Positions 25,103 through 32,954 of a stretch of 64,000 nucleotides of DNA are shown in pieces. How positions within the stretch are numbered: position 1 is the first letter of the stretch; every line of letters begins with the position of its first letter. A program made the translations under genes and the position numbers. Under the pieces are notes generated by a model that did no database searches, was not told where the DNA came from, and saw only the letters and a list, made by a program, of their open reading frames with translations. This DNA comes from an uncultured Draconibacterium sp. (GTDB taxonomy: Bacteria; Bacteroidota; Bacteroidia; Bacteroidales; Prolixibacteraceae). Where the stretch lies: NCBI RefSeq assembly GCF_963676735.1, contig NZ_OY781464.1:95001-159000 (forward strand), given 5' to 3'.

Positions 25103-25118
25103 AATACCCGCGGGTATT
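25103..25118. promoter_or_regulatory. Perfect 16-base palindrome, possible operator
   Basis: AATACCCGCGGGTATT is an exact inverted repeat with no spacer, in an otherwise AT-rich intergenic region between the divergent flippase-like and rsmA genes. It overlaps a possible minus-strand -7 element (TATTTTTG, plus-strand 25099-25106). A perfect TAAATTTG for rsmA lies at 25144-25151. Operator function is inference. Confidence 0.4.
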
Positions 25119-25143
25119 GAGCTATTCTTTGAAGGCAAAAATA

Positions 25144-25151
25144 TAAATTTG
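25144..25151 (+). promoter_or_regulatory. -7 element upstream of rsmA
   Basis: TAAATTTG is a perfect TAnnTTTG element 61 bases before the rsmA ATG. The nearest TTG elements are 12 and 24 bases upstream, neither at the ideal distance of about 19. Confidence 0.4.
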
Positions 25152-25212
25152 TTTTATTAATCGAACGAAAAAGAGAATTAAGTAAAATTGACAATGGACG
25201 AAATTGAGTGTA

Positions 25213-25980
25213 ATGAGTTACGTTCGACCCAAAAAAAATCTTGGTCAGCATTTTTTAACCGATCAGAATATTGCCCGGAAAATTGTTGACAGCCTTGGTG
25301 CCAGTGTTCCAGATGTACTGGAAATTGGACCGGGAATGGGAGTCCTTACTCAATATCTTTTACAACGCCCCGAGTTAAATGTGCATGTGGTTGAGATTGA
25401 TACCGAATCGGTTGAATACCTTAAGCAGAATTATCCAACGCTAAAACATATCTGGGGAGAAGATTTTTTGAAAGCCGATATAGTCGATAGATTTTCCGGA
25501 AAGTTTACGATTATTGGCAATTTCCCGTACAACATTTCATCGCAAATTTTCTTTCGGGTACTACAGTATCGTAACCGTATACCTGAAACCGTTGGAATGA
25601 TTCAGAAAGAGGTTGCCGAGCGTATTGCTGCTCCTCACGGATCGAAAATATATGGTATTTTAAGTGTTTTGCTTCAGGCTTTTTTTGATATCGAATACCT
25701 GTTTACGGTATCGGAGGGTGTGTTTAATCCACCGCCAAAAGTAAAATCGGCCGTGGTTCGGTTAAAACGAAACAAGGTTGAACATTTGCCCTGTAATGAA
25801 CAGCTTTTTGTTAAAGTGGTGAAGGCGGCGTTTAATTTGCGTAGAAAAATGTTGCGTAATTCGTTAAAGGACATTTGTACCCAGTTGCCCGAAGAGTATG
25901 CAATGAAACGCCCGGAACAACTGTCGGTTGATGCCTTTATCGATCTGACTTGTAAAATCGAAGAAATTGGGGGGGAGTAA
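25213..25980 (+). CDS. rsmA: 16S rRNA dimethyladenosine transferase
   Basis: A 255-residue methyltransferase that dimethylates the two adjacent adenosines in the last hairpin of 16S rRNA (A1518/A1519 in E. coli) during small-subunit assembly. The N-terminal V-R-P-K-K-N-L-G-Q-H-F-L, the SAM-binding V-L-E-I-G-P-G-M-G-V-L-T (about 34-45) and the catalytic N-F-P-Y-N-I-S-S (about 104-111) are intact. The ATG at 25213 fits the family's usual N terminus; a TTG three codons earlier is less likely. It is followed after 3 bases by mgtE, so the two are cotranscribed. Confidence 0.96.
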   Translation: MSYVRPKKNLGQHFLTDQNIARKIVDSLGASVPDVLEIGPGMGVLTQYLLQRPELNVHVVEIDTESVEYLKQNYPTLKHIWGEDFLKADIVDRFSGKFTIIGNFPYNISSQIFFRVLQYRNRIPETVGMIQKEVAERIAAPHGSKIYGILSVLLQAFFDIEYLFTVSEGVFNPPPKVKSAVVRLKRNKVEHLPCNEQLFVKVVKAAFNLRRKMLRNSLKDICTQLPEEYAMKRPEQLSVDAFIDLTCKIEEIGGE

Positions 25981-25983
25981 GTT

Positions 25984-27342
25984 ATGAGTTTTGAAATTAC
26001 AAAGGAAAACATTGAGCAGTTAAGGTTTTTAATTGAAGAGCAAAAGAAGGAAGAAGTTGCTGCTTTAATGGAGGATCTCCATCCGGCTGATATTGCCGAA
26101 ATAATGGATGACCTGAGTATTGAAGAAGCCAAATTCATTTACCTGCTTTTAGATGGAGAAAAAGCATCGGATGTTTTAATAGAAATCGACGAAGATGATC
26201 GTCGCCGGTTTTTGAAAGTATTGCCACCAGAACTTATTGCCAGCAAGTTTATCGAGCATATGGACTCTGACGATGCCGCCGATGTTGTGGCCGAGTTGGA
26301 TGAGGACGTACAGAAAGAAGTACTTAACGAGATAGAAGATATTGAACAGGCTGGTGATATTATCGATTTGCTTGAATACGATGAGGATTCGGCAGGTGGT
26401 ATTATGGCTAAAGAGTTGGTAACGGTAAACGAAAACTGGAATGTGGCTACCTGTTTAAAAGAAATTAGCCGCCAGGCAGAGGAGGTAGATGAGATTTTCT
26501 ATATCTACGTTATCGATGATGATGAAAAACTGAAGGGTATTCTTTCACTTAAAAAACTGATATTAAACCACACCAATACTAAAATTTCAAAAATTTACGA
26601 TTCGGATATCCGTATGGTTTCTACCAATGCACGACAGGAGGAGGTTGCCGAAATGATGGACAAATACGACCTGGTGGCCATGCCTGTTGTTGACGAGATT
26701 GGCCGACTGCAAGGACGAATTACCTTTGATGATGTGATTGACTTTGTGCGTGATGAGGCAGAGAAAGACTACCAGATGGTTTCGGGTATTACCGGTGATG
26801 TGGAGCCTGGCGATAAAGTTTGGGAAGTATTGCGTGCGCGTTTTCCCTGGTTGCTTATTGGCTTGCTTGGTGGTATTTTAGGGGCGGTTGTGCTGGGAAC
26901 ACACGAAGAGTCGTTGGCAAAAGTTACCGAGTTGGCCTTTTTTATTCCATTAATTGCGGCGATGGCAGGTAATGTTGGAGTGCAATCGTCGTCGATTGTG
27001 GTGCAAAGTATAGCCAGCGGGGTTAAAGACCTTGAAACGCCGGCCCGAAAAATTGCAAAGGAGGTAGCTGTGGCCGTGCTAACAGCAAGTATTTTCGCCG
27101 TGCTTATTTTTGCTTATAATTTCTTTGTCTCCGGAAACATGAATCTTACTTATTCGGTTTCTATTTCTCTTTTCATAGTTATTCTGTTTGCCTCCTTGTT
27201 TGGTACCACTATTCCCTTAATTCTGAACCGGTTTAAGATTGACCCTGCGCTAGCTACAGGTCCCTTTATTACTACCATGAACGATATTCTGGGGATGATG
27301 ATTTACCTGACTATTTCCGGACTGTTTTTTAATTTGGTTTAA
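25984..27342 (+). CDS. mgtE: Magnesium transporter MgtE
   Basis: A 452-residue magnesium channel/transporter. The cytosolic N domain (about 1-125) has the acidic superhelix with L-H-P-A-D-I-A-E-I-M and D-D-A-A-D-V-V-A-E-L. A CBS pair follows (about 130-255), with D-E-D-S-A-G-G-I-M just before it, and then five membrane helices (about 275-450) with the family segment L-I-A-A-M-A-G-N-V-G-V-Q-S-S and the late P-A-L-A-T-G-P-F-I-T-T-M-N-D, which form the pore. Magnesium binding between the N and CBS domains closes the channel, so the protein senses its own ion. It begins 3 bases after rsmA and overlaps the end of the convergent permease gene by 4 bases. Confidence 0.96.
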   Translation: MSFEITKENIEQLRFLIEEQKKEEVAALMEDLHPADIAEIMDDLSIEEAKFIYLLLDGEKASDVLIEIDEDDRRRFLKVLPPELIASKFIEHMDSDDAADVVAELDEDVQKEVLNEIEDIEQAGDIIDLLEYDEDSAGGIMAKELVTVNENWNVATCLKEISRQAEEVDEIFYIYVIDDDEKLKGILSLKKLILNHTNTKISKIYDSDIRMVSTNARQEEVAEMMDKYDLVAMPVVDEIGRLQGRITFDDVIDFVRDEAEKDYQMVSGITGDVEPGDKVWEVLRARFPWLLIGLLGGILGAVVLGTHEESLAKVTELAFFIPLIAAMAGNVGVQSSSIVVQSIASGVKDLETPARKIAKEVAVAVLTASIFAVLIFAYNFFVSGNMNLTYSVSISLFIVILFASLFGTTIPLILNRFKIDPALATGPFITTMNDILGMMIYLTISGLFFNLV

Positions 27343-28592
27343 ACCGAGCTAATTGCAATAACGGGATCGAGTTTGGCTGCTGCCCGGGCTGGCATAAAGC
27401 CGGCCAAAAAACCGATGATTGTTGAAATTAGTAAACCGTTGATGATGTTGCCCGTGGTAAGTAAAATGGTAAAATCGGTTGATTGGTTTACAATTATTGT
27501 TCCTCCCCAGATGAGAATTAATCCAATAACTCCACCAATAATCGACAATACGATGGCTTCAAAAATAAACTGTAGCAGGATAAAATAACGTTTGGCTCCC
27601 AGCGATTTCTGAATGCCGATAATTTTTGTACGCTCTTTTACCGAAACAAACATAATGTTGGCAATGCCAAAACCACCAACAATAATTGAAAAGCCGCCAA
27701 TAATAGCACCTGCCAAATTAAAAACGGCAAAAAACTGGTCGAACTGGCTGGCAACCAGGCTTACCTCGTTAAGCGCAAAGTCGTTGTCTTCCATTGGTTT
27801 TAATCCGCGTAAAATGCGCATAATGCTTTCTATCTCCGACTTAAACCGGTCGGCGTCAACATTGGGTTTGGCTTTAATGCAAATGGTTTGCCCAATATCC
27901 CGGTTGCGCACATCAACCATGTACATTGATTTAACCGCTGAAATATGAACGTTTTTATCCATTGTATTTCCAAAGGCATCGCTACCTTTCTTCTCATAAA
28001 CGCCAATAATCCTTAATTTTTGTCCCTGTATTTTGATTGTTCTGTCCAGCGGATTCATTCCTGCGAATAAACCTTCAGCAATCTCAGCGCCAATAACGGC
28101 AACCGGCGCTCCTGTGCGCATTTCGCTTTCGGTAAAGTAACGTCCCAGTTCTACGTCAAGGTCCCAAACATCATACAACCCGTGCGAAGTTGCCATAATA
28201 GATACATTGTCCATATTATCGCTTCCGGATTGAACAGTGCGGGAAAAGCCAAAAAGAAACGCGGCATTATCAACCGTATTTGCACGGCGAATGATTTCTT
28301 CCGTCTCATCGTAGTTGGGCGATGGCCGGTTGAGGTAACGCCACCAGGGGTATTCTGTTTCGCCCTCAGGCGGTGTCCAGGGCCATTTGGCCACATAAAT
28401 CATATTGTTGCCCAAAGCATCCAGCGAATCGCGAATGCGTTTCTCCAATGAATCGATAACTGTAAAAACAGAAATTATAGCAAAAATTCCAATGGTAATG
28501 CCAAGCAATGATAAAAATGTGCGAAGCTTATTGGCCGTTAGCGAATTGTAGGCAAACGAAAACGACTCGTATATTAATCGAAGCAGTAGCAT
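27339..28592 (-). CDS. ABC transporter permease, MacB/FtsX type
   Basis: A 417-residue inner-membrane protein. One N-terminal helix (about 22-45, R-T-F-L-S-L-L-G-I-T-I-G-I-F-A-I-I), a periplasmic MacB_PCD domain (about 48-270) and three C-terminal helices of the FtsX domain (about 285-405, with V-K-E-R-T-K-I-I-G-I-Q-K-S-L-G-A) give the MacB layout. Such permeases work with a separate ATPase to move or extrude peptides, lipids or antibiotics, or to drive envelope processes. No ATPase or adaptor is adjacent. It is a single gene on its strand, convergent with mgtE, so its partner must be elsewhere. It is a different branch from the permease at 45677-47056. Confidence 0.88.
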   Translation of the reverse strand: MLLLRLIYESFSFAYNSLTANKLRTFLSLLGITIGIFAIISVFTVIDSLEKRIRDSLDALGNNMIYVAKWPWTPPEGETEYPWWRYLNRPSPNYDETEEIIRRANTVDNAAFLFGFSRTVQSGSDNMDNVSIMATSHGLYDVWDLDVELGRYFTESEMRTGAPVAVIGAEIAEGLFAGMNPLDRTIKIQGQKLRIIGVYEKKGSDAFGNTMDKNVHISAVKSMYMVDVRNRDIGQTICIKAKPNVDADRFKSEIESIMRILRGLKPMEDNDFALNEVSLVASQFDQFFAVFNLAGAIIGGFSIIVGGFGIANIMFVSVKERTKIIGIQKSLGAKRYFILLQFIFEAIVLSIIGGVIGLILIWGGTIIVNQSTDFTILLTTGNIINGLLISTIIGFLAGFMPARAAAKLDPVIAISSV

Positions 28593-28814
28593 TAATGGTA
28601 ATTTTTTAGTGCAAAAATGATCGTCTTTTATTCTGTTTTAAAAACTTTTAAACCCGGTTTTACTTCTTTTTCAAACCTAAAACATCCTATTTCAGTCAAG
28701 CTGTTTTATTAGTGTCGTTAAGCCGAAATTATTACAATATTCTTAAAAATGTTTAAGCTGTGAATAATATTTTAAATAGCGCTTTGTTTATTACAGTAAA
28801 TTATCTGTTTTTTT

Positions 28815-28822
28815 TATCTTTG
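28815..28822 (+). promoter_or_regulatory. -7 element of the purH/mre promoter
   Basis: TATCTTTG is a perfect TAnnTTTG, 25 bases before the purH ATG. The nearest TTTG (28783-28786) is 28 bases away, farther than the usual 19-21, so the -33 element is weak or absent. Confidence 0.55.
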
Positions 28823-28847
28823 CAAGCGAATTTGAAAAATCCAATAA

Positions 28848-30440
28848 ATGGCTGATAATAAAAAAATTAAGACTGCTCTGGTTTCAGTCTTTCACAAAGA
28901 AAATTTAGATAAGATTGTTACAAAACTAAACGACTTGGGTGTTAAGATATTAAGTACAGGTGGTACAAAAAGTTTTATCGAGTCGATAGGCGTAGAGGTT
29001 ACCTCTGTTGAGAGTTTAACAGGTTACCCATCGATTTTGGGAGGACGTGTAAAAACTTTACACCCTAAAGTTTTTGGAGGTATTTTATCGCGTCGCGATA
29101 ATCAGGGCGATGTTAGCCAGTTAACGGAGTACGAAATTCCGGAGATTGATTTGGTAATTGTTGATTTGTATCCGTTTGAAGACACCGTGGCTTCAGGAGC
29201 AGACGAGCAGGACATTATTGAGAAAATTGATATCGGTGGAATTTCATTGATTCGTGCTGCTGCCAAAAATTTCAAAGATGTGGTGATTGTTCCTTCACAG
29301 AACGAATATGAACCACTATTAGAACACCTGGAAGAAAATAATGGCGAATTTTCGATGGCAGAACGCAAGTGGTTTGCCGGAAGGGCTTTTGGTGTATCGT
29401 CGCATTATGATGCTGCTATTTTTAGCTACTTTAATGCCGGAGTTGATGCCGGAACTGAACGCATTAGTCTGAATAACGGAGACGTGCTTCGTTACGGAGA
29501 AAATCCTCACCAGGCCGCAACATTCTTCAAATTCAACAATGTTACAGAAGGCGAAAGTTTAGCAAATGCAAAAGTGCTTCAGGGAAAAGCATTATCATAC
29601 AATAACATGCTTGATGCCGATGCCGCATGGAAATCGGCCAGCGATGCTTATCACTCCGTTTCACATCTTGATAACAAGGTGGTTGTTTCGGTTATTAAGC
29701 ATTTAAATCCGTGTGGGTTGGCAGTAACCAACAATATTATGGAATCGTTGGAACTGGCATGGGCCGGAGACCCAATTAGCGCATTTGGCGGAATTATTTG
29801 TTTTACCGATACCGTTACAAAAGAGGTCGCTGAGTGGTTTGGTAAAAAATTCATCGAAATTATAATTGCACCGGAGTATACCGAGGAAGCCCTGGAGGTT
29901 TTAGGAAAGAAGAAAAATCTTCGGGTATTGGTAGCAGCTGTGCGTCCGATGATTGCCGGCGAAAAACTATACCGTTCAATTAGTGGTGGTATGTTGGTAC
30001 AGGATGAAGATGAAGGTTTAGACTCCGAATTTAAAACGGTAACCAAAAAAGAGTTTGAGGCTTCAAAAATGAATCTTGCCAAATTTGGTTCAATTGCTTG
30101 TAAACACTTGAAAAGTAATGCTATTGCAGTTGTAACTGAAAATGAAAACGGAGCATTTTGGTTAACCGGAGCAGGAATGGGGCAGCCGAACCGTTTGGAT
30201 AGTTTGCGTTACCTTACCATGCCACGTTTTGATTTGAAAGGAGGATTGGATATTGAAAATTCAGTTCTTATTTCGGATGCATTTTTCCCATTCCGCGATA
30301 GCATTGAAGCGGCCAACGAGTATGGTGTAAAATACATTATCGAGCCGGGAGGAAGTATTCGTGATGAGGAAGTGATTGAGGCCTGTAACGAATTTGGCAT
30401 TGCTATGGCATTTACCGGCCGCCGCCATTTCAGACATTAA
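28848..30440 (+). CDS. purH: Bifunctional AICAR formyltransferase / IMP cyclohydrolase
   Basis: A 530-residue enzyme for the last two steps of IMP synthesis. The N-terminal MGS-like IMP cyclohydrolase part (about 1-200) shows L-V-S-V-F-H-K, I-L-S-T-G-G-T and G-G-R-V-K-T-L-H-P-K. The formyltransferase part has R-Y-G-E-N-P-H-Q (about 217-224), the catalytic Lys-His of V-I-K-H-L-N-P-C-G and the C-terminal E-P-G-G-S-I-R-D and F-T-G-R-R-H-F-R-H. The length is normal. It is the first gene before mreB (46 bases); purH next to the mre operon is a gene order I know from other Bacteroidota. An AT-rich TATCTTTA at about 30451 might be a second start point for mreB. Confidence 0.97.
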   Translation: MADNKKIKTALVSVFHKENLDKIVTKLNDLGVKILSTGGTKSFIESIGVEVTSVESLTGYPSILGGRVKTLHPKVFGGILSRRDNQGDVSQLTEYEIPEIDLVIVDLYPFEDTVASGADEQDIIEKIDIGGISLIRAAAKNFKDVVIVPSQNEYEPLLEHLEENNGEFSMAERKWFAGRAFGVSSHYDAAIFSYFNAGVDAGTERISLNNGDVLRYGENPHQAATFFKFNNVTEGESLANAKVLQGKALSYNNMLDADAAWKSASDAYHSVSHLDNKVVVSVIKHLNPCGLAVTNNIMESLELAWAGDPISAFGGIICFTDTVTKEVAEWFGKKFIEIIIAPEYTEEALEVLGKKKNLRVLVAAVRPMIAGEKLYRSISGGMLVQDEDEGLDSEFKTVTKKEFEASKMNLAKFGSIACKHLKSNAIAVVTENENGAFWLTGAGMGQPNRLDSLRYLTMPRFDLKGGLDIENSVLISDAFFPFRDSIEAANEYGVKYIIEPGGSIRDEEVIEACNEFGIAMAFTGRRHFRH

Positions 30441-30486
30441 TAAATAAAATTATCTTTATAACACCAGATATATAGCAAATTAATTT

Positions 30487-31509
30487 ATGGGTTTATTTTC
30501 ATTTTTAACGCAGGAAATAGCAATTGACCTTGGAACGGCCAATACTATTATCATTCATAATGATAAAATTGTGGTGGACGAACCCTCAATTGTAGCCATT
30601 GATCTTAAAACAGAAAAAATGGTGGCCATTGGAGAGAAAGCAAGGCAAATGCAAGGGAAGACGCACGCAAATTTAAAAACAATCAGGCCGTTACGAGATG
30701 GCGTGATTGCCGATTTTAACGCTGCGGAGCAAATGATTAGGGGGATGATTAAAATGATTAACCCGAAGTCGAGAATGTTTTCTCCGGCTTTAAAAATGGT
30801 AATTTGCATCCCCTCAGGTAGTACCGAAGTTGAAATTCGTGCGGTACGCGACTCGTCGGAACATGCCGGTGGACGAGAAGTTTATATGGTTTACGAACCA
30901 TTGGCTGCTGCCATTGGAATCGGACTTGATGTGGAAGCACCCGAAGGAAATATGGTAGTAGATATTGGTGGAGGAACAACCGAGATTGCCGTAATTTCGC
31001 TTGGTGGTATTGTTACCAACAAATCAATCCGTATTGCCGGCGACGACCTTACCGCAGATATTATGGAATATATGCGTCATCAGCATAATATAAAAATTGG
31101 CGAACGTACTGCCGAAGAAATTAAAATTCATGTTGGTTCGGCACTGTCGCAATTAAAAGATCCTCCACCTGATTATGTGGTACAAGGACCAAACCAAATG
31201 ACGGCTTTGCCCATCGAAGTTCCGGTTTCGTACCAGGAAATTGCACACTGCCTTGAAAAATCAATATCAAAAATTGAAACAGCTGTGTTAAGTGCCCTGG
31301 AGCAAACACCTCCGGAGCTTTATGCCGATATTGTTGTCAAAGGAATATGGCTGGCCGGTGGCGGTGCATTGTTAAAAGGCCTTGACAAACGATTGACTGA
31401 TAAAATTGGTATTCCGTTTCATATTGCTGAAGATCCGTTACGTGCGGTTGTACGTGGAACAGGAATTGCATTGAAGAATGTTGAAAATTTCTCCTTCCTT
31501 ATCCGATAA
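30487..31509 (+). CDS. mreB: Rod-shape-determining actin homologue MreB
   Basis: A 340-residue actin-like ATPase that forms membrane-bound filaments and guides lateral cell-wall synthesis. The nucleotide-binding motifs are present: I-D-L-G-T-A-N-T (phosphate 1, about 13-20), V-V-D-I-G-G-G-T-T-E (phosphate 2, about 158-167) and W-L-A-G-G-G-A-L (adenosine, about 289-296). The N-terminal F-S-F-L segment is the amphipathic membrane-binding start. It opens the elongasome operon mreB-mreC-mreD-mrdA-rodA. Confidence 0.98.
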   Translation: MGLFSFLTQEIAIDLGTANTIIIHNDKIVVDEPSIVAIDLKTEKMVAIGEKARQMQGKTHANLKTIRPLRDGVIADFNAAEQMIRGMIKMINPKSRMFSPALKMVICIPSGSTEVEIRAVRDSSEHAGGREVYMVYEPLAAAIGIGLDVEAPEGNMVVDIGGGTTEIAVISLGGIVTNKSIRIAGDDLTADIMEYMRHQHNIKIGERTAEEIKIHVGSALSQLKDPPPDYVVQGPNQMTALPIEVPVSYQEIAHCLEKSISKIETAVLSALEQTPPELYADIVVKGIWLAGGGALLKGLDKRLTDKIGIPFHIAEDPLRAVVRGTGIALKNVENFSFLIR

Positions 31510-31530
31510 CTGAAATTCTTAAAAATATAA

Positions 31531-32379
31531 ATGCGCAGTCTCCTTCGATTCCTGGTACGAAATTATGCGTTTCTACTGTTTCTGTTTTTAGAAGCGGTGT
31601 CGTTGGTGTTGGTGTTTAGTTATAACAGTTTTCAGCGCTCTCGGTTTCTTAATTCGGCAAACGCTGCTTCGGCGGGCTTGTACAATGCTACCAGTTCTGT
31701 TTTTCAATATTTCGAACTTTCGCGTGTAAACCAGCAGTTGGCATCAGAAAATGCACATCTGCGCACGCTTCTGAGTAGCGGAAATCAGGAGCTGAATGTG
31801 CCCGAAACAGCAGAGTTTTTGTCGGAAGAGTTAGCAGATTCCTCCTTTATTTATAAAGAAGCACGGATTATAAACAACTCAATTAATAAGCAGCAAAACT
31901 ATATTACTATTGACAAGGGGCTGAGGGATGGAATTAAACCCGATCAGGGGATTCTGGCACCTGAAGGAGTTGTTGGGGTTGTTACCAGTGTTTCCAAATC
32001 GTATGCGGCCGGACTGTCTTTGCTTAATCCAAGATGGAGTATTTCTGCAAAGCATAAAAAAACCGGTTATTATGGCTCGTTACATTGGAACGGAGAAAAT
32101 TACCGACAGGCAGAACTTCAGGAAATTCCAATACATGTAAACTTAATCCAGGGAGATACGATTGTGACCAGCGGTTATTCTTCAATTTTTCCTGAAGGCT
32201 TATTGATTGGAACGATTAGTGAATTTGATAAGCCGCAGGGAGAAAACTATTACAACATAACCGTACAACTGGCTGTCGATTTTAAATCAATACGTTATGT
32301 TCACGTAATTGAAAACGTTAAAAAGCAGGAGTTAAAAGCCGTAGAGGACGAAGTGAAAAATGGGACGGGAAGTAATTAA
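31531..32379 (+). CDS. mreC: Rod-shape-determining protein MreC
   Basis: A 282-residue bitopic inner-membrane protein. One N-terminal membrane helix (about 11-31) is followed by a short coiled coil (about 60-80, L-A-S-E-N-A-H-L-R-T-L-L) and two beta-barrel domains with the typical V-V-G-V-V-T-S-V and G-D-T-I-V-T-S-G-Y-S-S-I-F-P-E-G-L-L-I-G segments. It links MreB filaments to PBP2 and activates it. It starts 21 bases after mreB, and its last 20 bases overlap the start of mreD. Confidence 0.95.
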   Translation: MRSLLRFLVRNYAFLLFLFLEAVSLVLVFSYNSFQRSRFLNSANAASAGLYNATSSVFQYFELSRVNQQLASENAHLRTLLSSGNQELNVPETAEFLSEELADSSFIYKEARIINNSINKQQNYITIDKGLRDGIKPDQGILAPEGVVGVVTSVSKSYAAGLSLLNPRWSISAKHKKTGYYGSLHWNGENYRQAELQEIPIHVNLIQGDTIVTSGYSSIFPEGLLIGTISEFDKPQGENYYNITVQLAVDFKSIRYVHVIENVKKQELKAVEDEVKNGTGSN

Positions 32380-32863
32380 ATATTTAATAATGTTTGTGGT
32401 GCTTGTGCTTACGCAAGTACTGTTTTTAAACCAGGTGCAAATTAGTGGCTTTGTTAACCCTTATATTTACATCTTGTTTATCATGTTATTGCCTGTAAAT
32501 GCTCCACGTTATGTATTGTTATTTGGTGGTTTCCTGCTTGGCATTTGTATCGATATCTTTTCAAATACACTGGGAATTCATGCATTTGCAACGGTGTTTA
32601 TTGCTTTTCTGCGGCCCCTGGTAATTGGCGCAATTACTAACCGCGAGGAAGACATGCTTGATTACCCGGGCCTACAACAAAATGGATTGGCCTGGTTTTT
32701 TTACTATACGGCCATAATGGTTGTTTTACATCATACAGCACTTTTCTTTATTGAAGTATTTACCCTTGCAAATGTATTCGGAACTTTATATCGTATAGTT
32801 TTAAGTTCGCTGTTTTCAATTTTTGTTATAGTTTTAAGCCAGTTTATAGTTTTTCGCGATTAA
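32360..32863 (+). CDS. mreD: Rod-shape-determining protein MreD
   Basis: A 167-residue integral membrane protein with five or six hydrophobic helices. Low sequence conservation is usual for MreD; the assignment rests on size, topology, the P-Y-I-Y-I-L-F-I segment in helix 2 and position between mreC and the PBP2 gene. The ATG lies inside mreC (overlap of 20 bases), which suggests translational coupling. A 91-base gap to the PBP2 gene follows; it contains a small hairpin (CTGATG/CATCAG) but no open frame. Confidence 0.88.
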   Translation: MGREVIKYLIMFVVLVLTQVLFLNQVQISGFVNPYIYILFIMLLPVNAPRYVLLFGGFLLGICIDIFSNTLGIHAFATVFIAFLRPLVIGAITNREEDMLDYPGLQQNGLAWFFYYTAIMVVLHHTALFFIEVFTLANVFGTLYRIVLSSLFSIFVIVLSQFIVFRD

Positions 32864-32954
32864 CAGAAGTGAGAAAAGGGAGCAGCGGACTGATGCTTTA
32901 GCCATCAGAAACCTATTGATTACTGTACCTTTTTGTGTTCAGAGAGAATAGTAC

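Noticed and set aside
32864..32954. Extra gene or promoter in the mreD-PBP2 gap
   Set aside because: Only a 6-pair hairpin and a poor TACCTTTTTG are seen; the gap is too short for a gene.
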